From Pseudomonadota bacterium (GTDB taxonomy: Bacteria > Pseudomonadota > Gammaproteobacteria > Burkholderiales > Thiobacteraceae), in NCBI GenBank assembly GCA_021812385.1, contig JAKANO010000010.1:1-64000 (forward strand): a DNA stretch of 64,000 nucleotides, written 5' to 3'. The translations under genes were made by a program, and so were the position numbers. Below the pieces are notes generated by a model. That model was not told the DNA's origin, ran no database searches, and saw only the letters and a list, made by a program, of their open reading frames with translations. Of the stretch, positions 1 through 8,904 are shown piece after piece (position 1 is the stretch's first letter; the number at the start of each line of letters is the position of its first letter).

Positions 1-125
1 TACTTTCAGTTAAACCAGACCCAAAGTTTTACCCCTGAATCCAGCCACCCAGGCATCAAGCACCCACACCTATCGGCTGTTTGAATTTTTAAAGAACAGG
101 TCGCGGTCTGAATCGCGAAGCCGGC
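1..125 (-). other. rRNA operon leader (upstream of 16S, which lies off the left edge)
   Basis: Read on the minus strand, this stretch contains the boxA antitermination motif TGTTCTTTAAAAATT (84-98). It is followed by the CAAACAGCCGATAGGTGTGG-type leader that precedes 16S rRNA in many betaproteobacteria, and it ends in AACTGAAAGTA at the window edge. The leader identity is from family knowledge. That mature 16S begins just beyond base 1 is inference. No rRNA sequence itself is inside the window. Confidence 0.8.
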
Positions 126-153
126 ATTTTACAGATATAAAACACTGGGTCAA
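126..153 (-). promoter_or_regulatory. Putative rRNA operon promoter
   Basis: The minus strand reads TTGACC, 16 bases, TAAAAT, followed by a GC-rich discriminator (GCCGGC). That arrangement is typical of growth-rate and stringently controlled rRNA promoters. An A-rich stretch lies just upstream. A short perfect inverted repeat ATTTACC/GGTAAAT sits at 185-199, between this promoter and the 3' end of tyrS. Its role is unknown. Confidence 0.6.
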
Positions 154-218
154 GCATTTTTCATCAGCATTTCACAATGTTCGTATTTACCCGGTAAATC
201 CAGGATAGAAATGCCTGA

Positions 219-1418
219 CTAAAGAATGGTGATGCGCGCGAATTTGCGCTTACCAACTTGCAACACCACCGTGACGCCCGGCAACAACGCGTGCGACTTG
301 TCACTAATTTTTTCGCCGTTAAGCTTCACGCCACCTTGATCGATCATGCGTGTGGCCTCGGAGGTGCTTGGCGTGAGGCCAGCTTGCTTTAATACTTGTC
401 CGATGGATATCCCAGTCGCACCCGCAGTCAGCCTCACCTCGGGCATGTCGTCCGGCATGGCGCCCTGCTTGAAGCGCGCCTCGAAATCCGCCAGCGCGGA
501 CTGCGCGGCTTTTTGATCATGGAAGCGCGCCACGATCTCCTGCGCGAATTGGACTTTGATATCGCGAGGATTGCGACCGGCAGCCACTTCCTGCTTCCAC
601 TTTTCTACGGTCGCCAGCGATTCGAACGATAATAGCTCTATATAGCGCCACATTAAATCGTCGGACACCGACATCAATTTGCCGAACATTTCGTTCGGCG
701 GCTCGTGGATGCCGATATAGTTGCCGAGCGACTTGGACATTTTCTGCACGCCGTCCAAGCCTTCCAGGATCGGCATGGTCAACACGACTTGCTGCGCTTG
801 CCCATAGTGTTTCTGTAACTCGCGCCCCACCAACAAGTTGAACTTCTGGTCGGTGCCACCCAACTCAATATCGGCTTTCATCGCCACCGAATCGTAGCCT
901 TGTATTAAAGGATACAGAAACTCGTGGATCGCAATCGGCTGCCCACTGCTATAGCGCTTATGAAAATCGTCGCGCTCCAACATGCGCGCGACCGTATGCT
1001 TAGCCGCCAGCGCGATCAAATCAGAGGCGCGCATCTCGCTCATCCAACTGGAGTTGAACATCACCAGCGTTTTTTCCGGATGCAGTATCTTGAAAATCTG
1101 GCTCTCGTAACTGCGCGCATTCTCGATCACTTGATCGCGCGTCAAAGGCGGACGTGTGACGCTTTTGCCCGTGGGATCGCCGATCATGCCGGTAAAATCG
1201 CCGATCAAGAACATGGCCTCATGCCCCAAATCCTGAAGCTGGCGCATCTTGTTTAATAGCACGGTATGGCCCAGATGCAAGTCCGGGGCGGTCGGATCGA
1301 AACCGGCCTTGACCCGCAGCGAGCGGCCACTAACGAGTTTTTGCTTTAACTCTTCTTCCAACAACAGCTCGTGGCAACCGCGTTTAATTATCTGGAGCGC
1401 TTCATCAACGGAGGGCAT
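219..1418 (-). CDS. tyrS: Tyrosyl-tRNA synthetase
   Basis: This enzyme charges tRNA-Tyr with tyrosine in the cytoplasm. The 399-residue protein has the class I signature HLGH (residues 48-51), the KMSKS loop (226-230) and a C-terminal S4 RNA-binding domain from about residue 335. These match bacterial TyrRS of the usual 400-residue length. It is transcribed toward the rRNA promoter region, a common arrangement in betaproteobacteria. The start ATG is followed by a normal N-terminus, and the gene is divergent from the M23 peptidase. Identification is secure. Confidence 0.97.
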   Translation of the reverse strand: MPSVDEALQIIKRGCHELLLEEELKQKLVSGRSLRVKAGFDPTAPDLHLGHTVLLNKMRQLQDLGHEAMFLIGDFTGMIGDPTGKSVTRPPLTRDQVIENARSYESQIFKILHPEKTLVMFNSSWMSEMRASDLIALAAKHTVARMLERDDFHKRYSSGQPIAIHEFLYPLIQGYDSVAMKADIELGGTDQKFNLLVGRELQKHYGQAQQVVLTMPILEGLDGVQKMSKSLGNYIGIHEPPNEMFGKLMSVSDDLMWRYIELLSFESLATVEKWKQEVAAGRNPRDIKVQFAQEIVARFHDQKAAQSALADFEARFKQGAMPDDMPEVRLTAGATGISIGQVLKQAGLTPSTSEATRMIDQGGVKLNGEKISDKSHALLPGVTVVLQVGKRKFARITIL

Positions 1419-1505
1419 GGATGTCTTTATAAAATTGAAAAGTGGGGTGCGCGAATATTAGATTTTCATTAAATACCGGCACTTAGATCATGACAGCAAT
1501 GTATT

Positions 1506-1533
1506 TTGCCGAGCTAACATTCTCTGTTATCCT
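1506..1533 (+). promoter_or_regulatory. Possible sigma-70 promoter for the M23 peptidase
   Basis: TTGCCG, 16 bases, TATCCT lies about 30 bases before the peptidase start, in the tyrS/peptidase divergent gap. It resembles a sigma-70 promoter with a moderate -10. This rests on inspection only. Confidence 0.3.
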
Positions 1534-1561
1534 CACGGCACTTATTTAAGAACGGCATGCC

Positions 1562-2881
1562 ATGGAAGATAAAGAAGCAATAATTCTAGCGCAAAAACAA
1601 TCGCCTGAAACCAGAAACATCCCACTGAGTTGGCTTGTGGGACTCTCCACTGTACCGCTATTAGGCATGGCCGTTGCCTTTGGCATTGCGCCTGCGACGG
1701 ATCCGCGCCCAGTTGAACTCAAGACCGTCATCGAAAATATTGCCCTGCCCCAAGCCGATGCACTGAACAAAGATGACAATGTTTATTGGCGCGAAGTGCG
1801 CATCCAGCGTGGCGACACTATTGCTAGCTTGCTCAATCGTTTGCAGATTGAAGATATGGCGGCTGTCAATTTCATAAGAAGTGCGAAAGACGCAAAAACG
1901 CTTTATCAATTAGTGCCCGGCCGCAGCGTGCGCGCCCAAACCACGGAAGACGGTGAGTTAATCGCCTTGCGTTATATTGCCTCCGATAATACTCAGCTGA
2001 AGATTGATCGTAGCGGTAACGAATTCAAGGCAAGCGAGCAAGCCGCAGCGCTGAATGCGCGCGTGGTCATGAAATCCGGCGAAGTGCGCAACTCCTTATA
2101 TGGCGCGACGGATGCCGCCGGCGTACCGGACGCGATCGCTTCGCAAATGGCTGAGGTTTTTTCATCCGATATCGACTTTCATTTGGATATCCGCAAGGGC
2201 GACCGCTTCGCAGTAGTGTATGAAATGCTGTACAACAATGGCGAACCAGTGAAAACTGGTCGCGTACTCGCTGCCCAGTTCGTCAATCAAGGCAAAACGT
2301 ACCGCGCCGTGTATTTCAAGGACCACGAAGGTCGCGAGGGCTACTACACGCCCGAGGGCAACAACTTGCGTAAAGCATTTTTGCGTTCGCCTTTAGCGTT
2401 TTCACGGATCACCTCCGGCTTTACCAACGCACGCTTCCACCCCATTCTTAAAACCTGGCGTGCTCACAAAGGCGTTGACTATGGCGCGCCCACTGGCACC
2501 CCGGTGCGCGCCACGGCGGATGGAACCATCGCCATTGCCGGCAAGGAACGCGGCTATGGCAATATTGTGGTGATTCAGCACAAAGGTGTTTTCAGCACCG
2601 CCTATGGTCACCTTTCGGCCTTTGCCAAGGGCCTGCACAGAGGTTCACGCGTCAACCAAGGCGACGTGATTGGCTACGTCGGCTCCACCGGCATGGCGAC
2701 CGGCCCGCATCTGCACTACGAGTTCCGTGTCGCGGGCGTACAGCGCAACCCGCTAACCATACCGATGCCGCAATCGTTCCCCATCGCAGCGCAAAATAGA
2801 AATGAGTTCCTGGCTGCCGCCCGTCCGTTAAACGCCCAACTCGAATTGTTGAGCGGCTTGAATCTTGCCAGCGTAGAGTAA
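1562..2881 (+). CDS. M23-family murein metalloendopeptidase
   Basis: Predicted peptidoglycan endopeptidase of the MepM/LytM type, 439 residues. The N-terminus has one hydrophobic segment (about residues 20-42) that probably anchors it to the inner membrane with a periplasmic body. A LysM/OapA-like region follows (IQRGDTIASLL). The C-terminal peptidase domain shows the zinc ligands in HKGVDYGAP and HLHYEF. The family cleaves peptide cross-links during wall growth. It sits immediately upstream of anmK, whose product recycles anhydro-MurNAc, so a small murein-turnover operon is plausible. All catalytic motifs look intact. Confidence 0.93.
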   Translation: MEDKEAIILAQKQSPETRNIPLSWLVGLSTVPLLGMAVAFGIAPATDPRPVELKTVIENIALPQADALNKDDNVYWREVRIQRGDTIASLLNRLQIEDMAAVNFIRSAKDAKTLYQLVPGRSVRAQTTEDGELIALRYIASDNTQLKIDRSGNEFKASEQAAALNARVVMKSGEVRNSLYGATDAAGVPDAIASQMAEVFSSDIDFHLDIRKGDRFAVVYEMLYNNGEPVKTGRVLAAQFVNQGKTYRAVYFKDHEGREGYYTPEGNNLRKAFLRSPLAFSRITSGFTNARFHPILKTWRAHKGVDYGAPTGTPVRATADGTIAIAGKERGYGNIVVIQHKGVFSTAYGHLSAFAKGLHRGSRVNQGDVIGYVGSTGMATGPHLHYEFRVAGVQRNPLTIPMPQSFPIAAQNRNEFLAAARPLNAQLELLSGLNLASVE

Positions 2882-2885
2882 TTCA

Positions 2886-2906
2886 ACCCGGGTGCCACAC
2901 CCGGGT
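2886..2906. repeat. Short hairpin between the M23 peptidase and anmK
   Basis: Two copies of the self-complementary octamer ACCCGGGT are separated by five bases just after the peptidase stop codon. They can form a stem-loop, but no T-run follows. It is therefore more likely an mRNA processing or attenuation element than a strong terminator. Confidence 0.4.
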
Positions 2907-2927
2907 ACTGCGCAAAATATCTGCCCC

Positions 2928-4046
2928 ATGGAGCATAACGCATCGCAGTTATTTATCGGCATTATGTCCGGCACCAGTCTCGATGGCTTGGATGCCATCC
3001 TTGCCGATTTTAGCCAGGCTCACCCCAGACTCCTCGCAAGTCAACATATCGGCTTTGATCCCGCGCTCCGCACCGAATTATTAGCGCTGAACCTGCCAGG
3101 CGAAAACGAGCTGGAACGGGCTGCGCTGGCAGCCAATCGCTTATCGCAGCACTATGCGCAAGCCGTACAAGCCTTGCTCGTGCACACCCAAAAAAGTCCA
3201 AACGAAATTGCCGCCATCGGTTGCCATGGCCAAACTGTGCGCCATCGCCCCGAATTAGGCTATACCTTGCAGCTCAATAATGGCGCTCTACTGGCCGAAT
3301 TAACCGACATTCCAGTCGTCGCAGATTTCCGCAGCCGCGATATTGCCGCCGGCGGTCAAGGCGCGCCCTTGGTGCCGGCCTTTCATGCGGCCGTCTTTCA
3401 GCATTCCAGCCTGCATCGCGTCATCGTCAACATCGGCGGCATCGCCAATCTCACGAATTTGCCCAGTAGCGGCAACATCATCGGCTTCGATTGCGGCCCC
3501 GGCAATATGCTGCTGGATGCATGGTGCATGCAGCATACTGGGAAAGCTTATGATGATAGCGGCGCTTGGGCGGCGAGCGGCAAAGTCATTCCGGACTTAT
3601 TGGCCGCCATGCTAGAAGAACCCTATTTCAAGCAACCCCCACCCAAAAGCACTGGCCGCGATCTCTTCAATAGCGCGTGGCTACAACAGCATCTGCGCCG
3701 CGCATATGCACCGCAAGATGTGCAGGCCACGCTCTTGAAGCTAACTGTTCACGGCATTTGGCAAGCAGTCCAAGATGATTGCGCTGGCGCACAAGAAATT
3801 TATATTTGCGGCGGCGGCGCGCGCAATAGCGCCTTGGTCAATTCCTTGCGCCATGCCTTTGCCAAAAATGCCGTGCCCGTCGCGCTCACCGATGCGCTCG
3901 GCGTAGCCGCAGAGCACGTAGAGGCGCTGGCCTTTGCTTGGCTGGCACGACAAACGATGCACGGTGAAGCCGGAAACCTACCCGCCGTCACGGGCGCTAA
4001 ACACGCCTGCATCCTAGGCGCCATCTACCCGGCCAACCGACGTTGA
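2928..4046 (+). CDS. anmK: Anhydro-N-acetylmuramic acid kinase
   Basis: Phosphorylates and opens 1,6-anhydro-MurNAc to MurNAc-6-phosphate in the cytoplasm during cell-wall recycling. The 372-residue protein carries the family motifs GIMSGTSLDGLDA near the N-terminus, GCHGQTVRHRP, GGIANLTNLP and GFDCGPGNMLLD. I start at ATG 2928 rather than the GTG at 2892. The N-terminus then begins right before the conserved GIMSGTS motif, and the earlier start would lie in the hairpin. It is 46 bases after the peptidase gene, probably co-transcribed. Confidence 0.95.
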   Translation: MEHNASQLFIGIMSGTSLDGLDAILADFSQAHPRLLASQHIGFDPALRTELLALNLPGENELERAALAANRLSQHYAQAVQALLVHTQKSPNEIAAIGCHGQTVRHRPELGYTLQLNNGALLAELTDIPVVADFRSRDIAAGGQGAPLVPAFHAAVFQHSSLHRVIVNIGGIANLTNLPSSGNIIGFDCGPGNMLLDAWCMQHTGKAYDDSGAWAASGKVIPDLLAAMLEEPYFKQPPPKSTGRDLFNSAWLQQHLRRAYAPQDVQATLLKLTVHGIWQAVQDDCAGAQEIYICGGGARNSALVNSLRHAFAKNAVPVALTDALGVAAEHVEALAFAWLARQTMHGEAGNLPAVTGAKHACILGAIYPANRR

Positions 4047-4137
4047 GCGCTCAGCGGCAAATCACGGCATAATCGGAATGAATAAACGATTTACCCGATT
4101 CGACTGCGTTCATCTCTAAAGAAAAAGAAGGAAATTC

Positions 4138-5070
4138 ATGCGTACTTTGATTTGCGGCTCGCTCGCCTACGACAACATTATGGTGTTCCATGATCAATTC
4201 AAGAACCATATCCTGCCGGACAAGATTCATATTCTGAATGTGTCCTTTCTGGTGCCCGACATGCGCCGCGAGTTTGGCGGATGCGCCGGCAATATCGCGT
4301 TCAACCTGCAATTACTCGGCGGCGACCCAATCATCATGGCCACCGTCGGCGACGATTTCGGTCCCTATACATCACGTTTAGCGCACTTAGGCCTGGAAGA
4401 AGCGCATGTGCGCCACATTGCCGACACCTTCACGGCGCAAGCCTTTATCACCACCGATCTCGACGACAATCAGATCACCGCGTTCCATCCCGGCGCGATG
4501 AATTACTCGCATGAAAACCGGGTCAGCGATGCCAAAGATATCAAGCTCGGCATTGTCGCGCCCGACGGCCGCGATGGCATGCTGCAGCACGCACAGCAAT
4601 TTCACGAAGCAGGGATTCCTTTTGTTTTTGATCCCGGCCAAGGCTTGCCGATGTTTAACGGCGCAGAACTATTGCAGTTTGTCGAGTTGGCGGATTATGT
4701 CGCGCTCAACGACTACGAAGCGCAACTCATGCAGGATCGCACCGGCAAAACGTTGGAGGAACTTTCCAAGCGCGTCAAAGCCTTAATAGTCACGCTGGGC
4801 GCAAACGGCTCGGCGATTTATGTCGATGGTAAACCGATCGACATCGCGCCCGTTAAAGCCAAGCAAGTGGTCGATCCAACCGGCTGCGGCGATGCCTTCC
4901 GCGGCGGCCTGCTCTACGGTATTGTGAATGGCCTAGACTGGAAGAGTACCGGGCAACTGGCCAGCTTGATGGGTGCACTGAAAATCGCCCAGCGCGGCGC
5001 GCAAAATCATGGCCTACCGCGCGAAGAAATCGCAGCGCAGATTCGCACTGAATTTGGTTTTTCTATTTAA
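4138..5070 (+). CDS. PfkB-family carbohydrate/nucleoside kinase
   Basis: Cytoplasmic ribokinase-fold kinase of 310 residues. Visible motifs are the N-terminal glycine-rich CGGCAGNIAFN, the VTLGANGSAI strand and the C-terminal anion hole with the catalytic base DPTGCGDAFRGG. The closest annotated relatives are usually called adenosine kinase or sugar kinase, but substrate cannot be read from sequence. A good ribosome-binding site (AAGAAGGA) precedes ATG 4138. Confidence 0.85.
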   Translation: MRTLICGSLAYDNIMVFHDQFKNHILPDKIHILNVSFLVPDMRREFGGCAGNIAFNLQLLGGDPIIMATVGDDFGPYTSRLAHLGLEEAHVRHIADTFTAQAFITTDLDDNQITAFHPGAMNYSHENRVSDAKDIKLGIVAPDGRDGMLQHAQQFHEAGIPFVFDPGQGLPMFNGAELLQFVELADYVALNDYEAQLMQDRTGKTLEELSKRVKALIVTLGANGSAIYVDGKPIDIAPVKAKQVVDPTGCGDAFRGGLLYGIVNGLDWKSTGQLASLMGALKIAQRGAQNHGLPREEIAAQIRTEFGFSI

Positions 5071-5087
5071 CGAAGAAAGGGTACCTC

Positions 5088-5549
5088 ATGACCATCATCC
5101 GCAATCTAGCCTTAGCGGGCGTGTTGGCGACGACAACCTTGCTGGCAGGCTGCCCAGCCAGCACTTCCGGCGGCGCCTATACGCGCGGGCAAACGCGTCA
5201 AGTACAAGAAGTCCAATTGGGCGTCGTGGAAAGCGTGCGCGAAGTGCAGATCGAAGGCACTAAAACGCCGATTGGCGCGGGCGCCGGCGCGGTCGTCGGC
5301 GGTGTCGCCGGCAGCACGCTTGGCGGAGGCAAAGGCAGCACCATCGGCGCCGTGGTCGGCGCCGTCGCCGGCGGCTTGGCGGGTAGCGCCATCGAGGAAG
5401 GCGTCACGCGCAACAAGGGTCTAGAGATCACGGTGAAATTGGATAACGGCAGGCTCTTGGCCATCACCCAAGATGCCGATGAAGTGTTTCGCCCCGGCGA
5501 ACGCATCCGCGTCTTGAGCGGCGGCGGCGTCACCCGCGTTACACATTAG
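5088..5549 (+). CDS. Glycine-zipper outer-membrane lipoprotein (SlyB/Pcp-like)
   Basis: A 153-residue protein with a type II signal peptide ending in the lipobox LLAG-C (Cys at about residue 22). An Ala/Gly-rich double glycine-zipper segment follows (GAGAGAVVGGVAG...), then a small beta-rich C-terminal domain (NGRLLAITQDADEVFRPGE). This is the layout of the SlyB/Pcp family, thought to stabilise the outer membrane. It follows the PfkB gene by 17 bases. Confidence 0.85.
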   Translation: MTIIRNLALAGVLATTTLLAGCPASTSGGAYTRGQTRQVQEVQLGVVESVREVQIEGTKTPIGAGAGAVVGGVAGSTLGGGKGSTIGAVVGAVAGGLAGSAIEEGVTRNKGLEITVKLDNGRLLAITQDADEVFRPGERIRVLSGGGVTRVTH

Positions 5550-5562
5550 GCCGCTTCCTTAA

Positions 5563-6162
5563 ATGTCCTCGGCCGCACCAACACGTTGTGCGTGGTGCGG
5601 CACCGACCCGCTCTACATCGCCTACCACGACCACGAATGGGGTGTGCCATCGCATGACGATGCGCACCTGTTCGAAATGTTGATTCTAGAAGGTCAGCAA
5701 GCCGGCTTGAGCTGGCTCACCATCCTGAAGAAGCGCGAAAATTTCCGTGCCGCATTGGATGGCTTCGACCCCGCACGCATCGCACGCTTCACCCCAGCCC
5801 GCATCGAAAAGCTGATGGGCAACGCCGGCATTATCCGTAACCGGCTCAAACTCAATGCGGCGGTGAAGAACGCACGCGCCTTTCTCGACACGCAGGAAAA
5901 ATTCGGCAGCTTCGAGCGCTACATCTGGACCTTCGTCGACGGCGTTGCGAAACAAAACCGCTTCGAATCCCCCCAAGACATCCCGGTCTCCACACCAGAA
6001 TCGGACGCCATGAGCCGCGCACTCAAACAGCGCGGCTTTACGTTTGTCGGCTCAACCATCTGTTATTCATTCATGCAAGCCGTTGGGATGGTGAACGATC
6101 ACGTGCGCGGATGCCACCGCTATAAAACGATTGCCGCGCTAAGGAATATCCCTACCCCATAG
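5563..6162 (+). CDS. tag: DNA-3-methyladenine glycosylase I
   Basis: Base-excision repair enzyme that removes 3-methyladenine from DNA. The 199-residue protein matches Tag throughout. It has N-terminal zinc ligands in CAWCGTDP and YHDHEWG, the helical core LEGQQAGLSWLTILKKRE, and C-terminal His/Cys ligands in MVNDHVRGCHRY. Length is close to the E. coli enzyme. It lies 13 bases after the lipoprotein gene. Confidence 0.95.
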   Translation: MSSAAPTRCAWCGTDPLYIAYHDHEWGVPSHDDAHLFEMLILEGQQAGLSWLTILKKRENFRAALDGFDPARIARFTPARIEKLMGNAGIIRNRLKLNAAVKNARAFLDTQEKFGSFERYIWTFVDGVAKQNRFESPQDIPVSTPESDAMSRALKQRGFTFVGSTICYSFMQAVGMVNDHVRGCHRYKTIAALRNIPTP

Positions 6163-6195
6163 GCAGCACAGCGCTCAGTACGTTAAGATTTGCCC

Positions 6196-7482
6196 ATGAC
6201 TGAAAAAATCGGCGTAGAAAACCTACTGATCGGCATGTTCATTACCGAACTGGATCGGCCATGGCTCGACACGCCTTTTTTATTTCAGGGCTTTCTGATT
6301 GAAACAGAAGAGCAGATCGCGGATTTGCGCCGCTATTGCCAATACGTCTTGGTCGACCCGTTGCGCAGCATTGGATGGGAGCCTGGGCAAGACACCCCCG
6401 AACACCAAGAAGCATTGCGGCGGCTGGCGATACTGGATCGTGAAAACCAAAACGCGCTTCCTCCACTGCCATTAGCGCTTGCCGAGCGGGCGAGCGGACC
6501 TTTTTCACGCAACCTAAATCGCTACGCTGACCGCGCCCAACTCGAGCAAGAACTACCCCGCGCCAAAGAAATCCAATATCAAGCGGAGCAAGCGGTAGAG
6601 CAACTATTTGAAGACCTGCAGCAGCATGGGACCACAGACTTTGACCGGGCGCACGAGGTGGTCGATAGCATGGTGGAAAGCATCATTAGCAACCCGGATG
6701 CGCTCGCCTTATTGAGTCGTGTGAAGCGTGTAAGCACCTATGTCTATGCGCGCTCCGTCAGCGTTGCAATCAATATGCTGTTGTTCGGCCGCCATCTGGG
6801 TTTTCCGCGCGACCACTTGCACCAGCTCGGGGCTGCAGGACTGTTGCTGGATGTTGGTACGGCCAAAGTGCCGCCCGAAATCTTGAACAAATACGGTCAA
6901 CTCACCGCCGACGAATACGCGGCGATTCAACGCCACGTGCCATTAGGTCTCGAGATGCTGCGCGAATCGAAGGGGATCTCGGACAAGCTGCTCAACATCG
7001 TCGCCTGTCACCATGAGCGGGAAGATGGCAGCGGCTATCCGCATCGCCTGCGCGGCGTTGAAATCAGCGTGCCGGGAAAAATGGCGGCGATCGTAGATTG
7101 CTATGACGCGCTCACCAGCGAGCGTCCCTATGCGCGATCCTATTCGCCTTATGAAGCACTGCAGCATCTCTATAACTGGCGTCAGCATTTGTTTCATTCG
7201 GAGCTTGTCGAACAATTCATTCAGAGCTTGGGGATTTACCCCGTCGGCAGCTTGGTTGAGCTCAATTCGGGCGAAGTGGCGGTGGTATTGGCGCATAATC
7301 GTGTACGGCGCTTGAAACCACGGGTACTCGCCATTCTAGACGCCGATAAAAAACCCTATGGCGCACCCATTCTCCTGGATTTACTCACGCTGCCAAAGCT
7401 CGTGGGGGACCAGCCCTACGAAATAGTCCGCGCGCTCGAGCATGGCATGTACGGCATCGACCCACGCGACTATTACCTGTAG
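6196..7482 (+). CDS. HD-GYP domain protein with DUF3391 N-terminus, catalytic His substituted
   Basis: A 428-residue cyclic-di-GMP signalling protein. The N-terminal DUF3391 region (about 1-130) is followed by an HD-GYP domain. The GYP-type motif is present (HHEREDGSGYP), but the usual LLHDIGK reads LLLDVGTAK, so the first metal-ligand His of the HD pair is Leu and the Lys is shifted. Phosphodiesterase activity may therefore be reduced or lost, leaving a binding or sensor role (inference). The ATG at 6196 is preferred over the TTG at 6190. It lies 11 bases upstream of a GGDEF-EAL gene. Confidence 0.88.
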   Translation: MTEKIGVENLLIGMFITELDRPWLDTPFLFQGFLIETEEQIADLRRYCQYVLVDPLRSIGWEPGQDTPEHQEALRRLAILDRENQNALPPLPLALAERASGPFSRNLNRYADRAQLEQELPRAKEIQYQAEQAVEQLFEDLQQHGTTDFDRAHEVVDSMVESIISNPDALALLSRVKRVSTYVYARSVSVAINMLLFGRHLGFPRDHLHQLGAAGLLLDVGTAKVPPEILNKYGQLTADEYAAIQRHVPLGLEMLRESKGISDKLLNIVACHHEREDGSGYPHRLRGVEISVPGKMAAIVDCYDALTSERPYARSYSPYEALQHLYNWRQHLFHSELVEQFIQSLGIYPVGSLVELNSGEVAVVLAHNRVRRLKPRVLAILDADKKPYGAPILLDLLTLPKLVGDQPYEIVRALEHGMYGIDPRDYYL

Positions 7483-7493
7483 AGATTCGCCCT

Positions 7494-8762
7494 ATGCCGT
7501 TAATACCGGATCACCTAATTTGCCTGGATGCCCTGGATGAGGCTTTGCGGCAAGCGGCAAGCCAGTCACGCCCCTTGGGCGTATGCTTGCTCTGGCTCGA
7601 TTGCGTCTACCGCATTGACGCCATCTTCGGCTACCGCGCGGGCGACACGGTATGCGCAAAATCCCTGGCGCACCTCAAAAGCATCCTCAAGGAAGATGAT
7701 CAAATTTTTCGCGTCGGACGTAGCGAGATCGCGTGCCTGCTGCCCTCCCTCGCGAATGAAACGCAAGCGGTATTGGCCGCGCATAAAATCATCCGCACGC
7801 TCGGCAACCGGCTGGTACTCGATCAATACGCGGTGCACAGCGAACCCTACGTGGGCGTAGCGCTATTCCCAACCCACGGTCACGGCGCCGACACCCTGCT
7901 GCAACGCGCCAGCAGCGCGCTGCGCGAAGCGCGCATCAGAAAAGAGCCGGTATTTATTTACAGCAACGAAGCCGATGCGGCCACGCAGTTTCAGTTGCAG
8001 CTGCAAACCGATCTGCGCTACGCGCTGGACGAAAACACGTTCACCCTGAATCACCAGCCCCAAACCGATTTAAGGAGCGGGCGCGTGGTGGGCATGGAGG
8101 CGCTGAGCCGCTGGCATTCGCCCATCCGCGGCGCTGTATCGCCTGCGGTGTTCATCCCGGCTGCGGAAGCGGCAGGCTTGATGCACCGCCTCACCATACG
8201 GGTCTTGAATGTGGCCCTGCGCGAGTTTCAAGAACTGGGACCCGCCGCGCAGGATCTGACCATCAGCATCAACCTTTCTGCCCACGATTTGGTGCAAGCC
8301 GAAATGCCGGCGCTGCTAACGCAGGCGCTCGCCACGTGGAGCGTACCCGCTGAACAAGTCGTGATCGAAATCACCGAAACCACCATCATGGATGACCAGC
8401 ACGCCCGCGCGACGACGCTGGAGCGCCTAAAGGAAATCGGCGTACAGCTGGCGATAGACGACTTCGGCACCGGCTATTCCTCTCTGGCGCGGCTCAAGCA
8501 TTTGCCCGTGGATGAACTCAAGATCGATATCAGCTTCATTCAGCGCATGCTGCACGACAGCCGCGACGAAAATATCGTACGCGCGATCATCGACCTGGCG
8601 CATAACCTCCAGCTGCGCGTCGTGGCCGAAGGCGTAGAAGACGAAGCCACGTTGCAGCGCTTGATTGCGATGGGCTGCGATATAGCGCAAGGACATTTTT
8701 TGAGTCCGCCGCTGCCGCTGGAACAATTGCGATCCTGGCTGATGCAACCCGAGCGCGACTAG
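7494..8762 (+). CDS. GGDEF-EAL protein with degenerate GGDEF and intact EAL
   Basis: A 422-residue soluble protein. The GGDEF-like half (about 1-165) has RVGRSEIACLLP in place of the active GGDEF signature, so cyclase activity is unlikely. The EAL half keeps the catalytic set: GMEALSRW, the Asn of ISINLSAHD, VIEITETTIM, AIDDFGTGYSS and VVAEGVED. It is therefore a likely c-di-GMP phosphodiesterase with a regulatory GGDEF. It is paired in one transcription unit with the HD-GYP gene. Confidence 0.9.
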   Translation: MPLIPDHLICLDALDEALRQAASQSRPLGVCLLWLDCVYRIDAIFGYRAGDTVCAKSLAHLKSILKEDDQIFRVGRSEIACLLPSLANETQAVLAAHKIIRTLGNRLVLDQYAVHSEPYVGVALFPTHGHGADTLLQRASSALREARIRKEPVFIYSNEADAATQFQLQLQTDLRYALDENTFTLNHQPQTDLRSGRVVGMEALSRWHSPIRGAVSPAVFIPAAEAAGLMHRLTIRVLNVALREFQELGPAAQDLTISINLSAHDLVQAEMPALLTQALATWSVPAEQVVIEITETTIMDDQHARATTLERLKEIGVQLAIDDFGTGYSSLARLKHLPVDELKIDISFIQRMLHDSRDENIVRAIIDLAHNLQLRVVAEGVEDEATLQRLIAMGCDIAQGHFLSPPLPLEQLRSWLMQPERD

Positions 8763-8818
8763 CGCAAAATGCATCTTCCATGATTTGGTGCATGGATGCC
8801 TCATCCCTCAACGCTATC

Positions 8819-8847
8819 CCGTCATAGAACCGTCATCGTCGCGTCAT
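8819..8847 (+). promoter_or_regulatory. Pho box (three PhoB half-sites) upstream of olsB
   Basis: Three 7-base repeats CCGTCAT, CCGTCAT and GCGTCAT are spaced by exactly four bases each (11-base period) and lie 58 bases before the olsB start. This matches the PhoB box architecture (direct CTGTCAT repeats, 4-base gap). PhoB control of ornithine-lipid synthesis under phosphate limitation is known in other bacteria. Its use here is inference. Confidence 0.7.
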
Positions 8848-8904
8848 TTCACTGCCACCCCGGCTCAGTAATGTGCCCTTGTCAAAAACCCGACGAGGAT
8901 CATC

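Noticed and set aside
8427-8811. Minus-strand ORFs opposite the EAL domain
   Set aside because: Shadow frames of a conserved catalytic domain.
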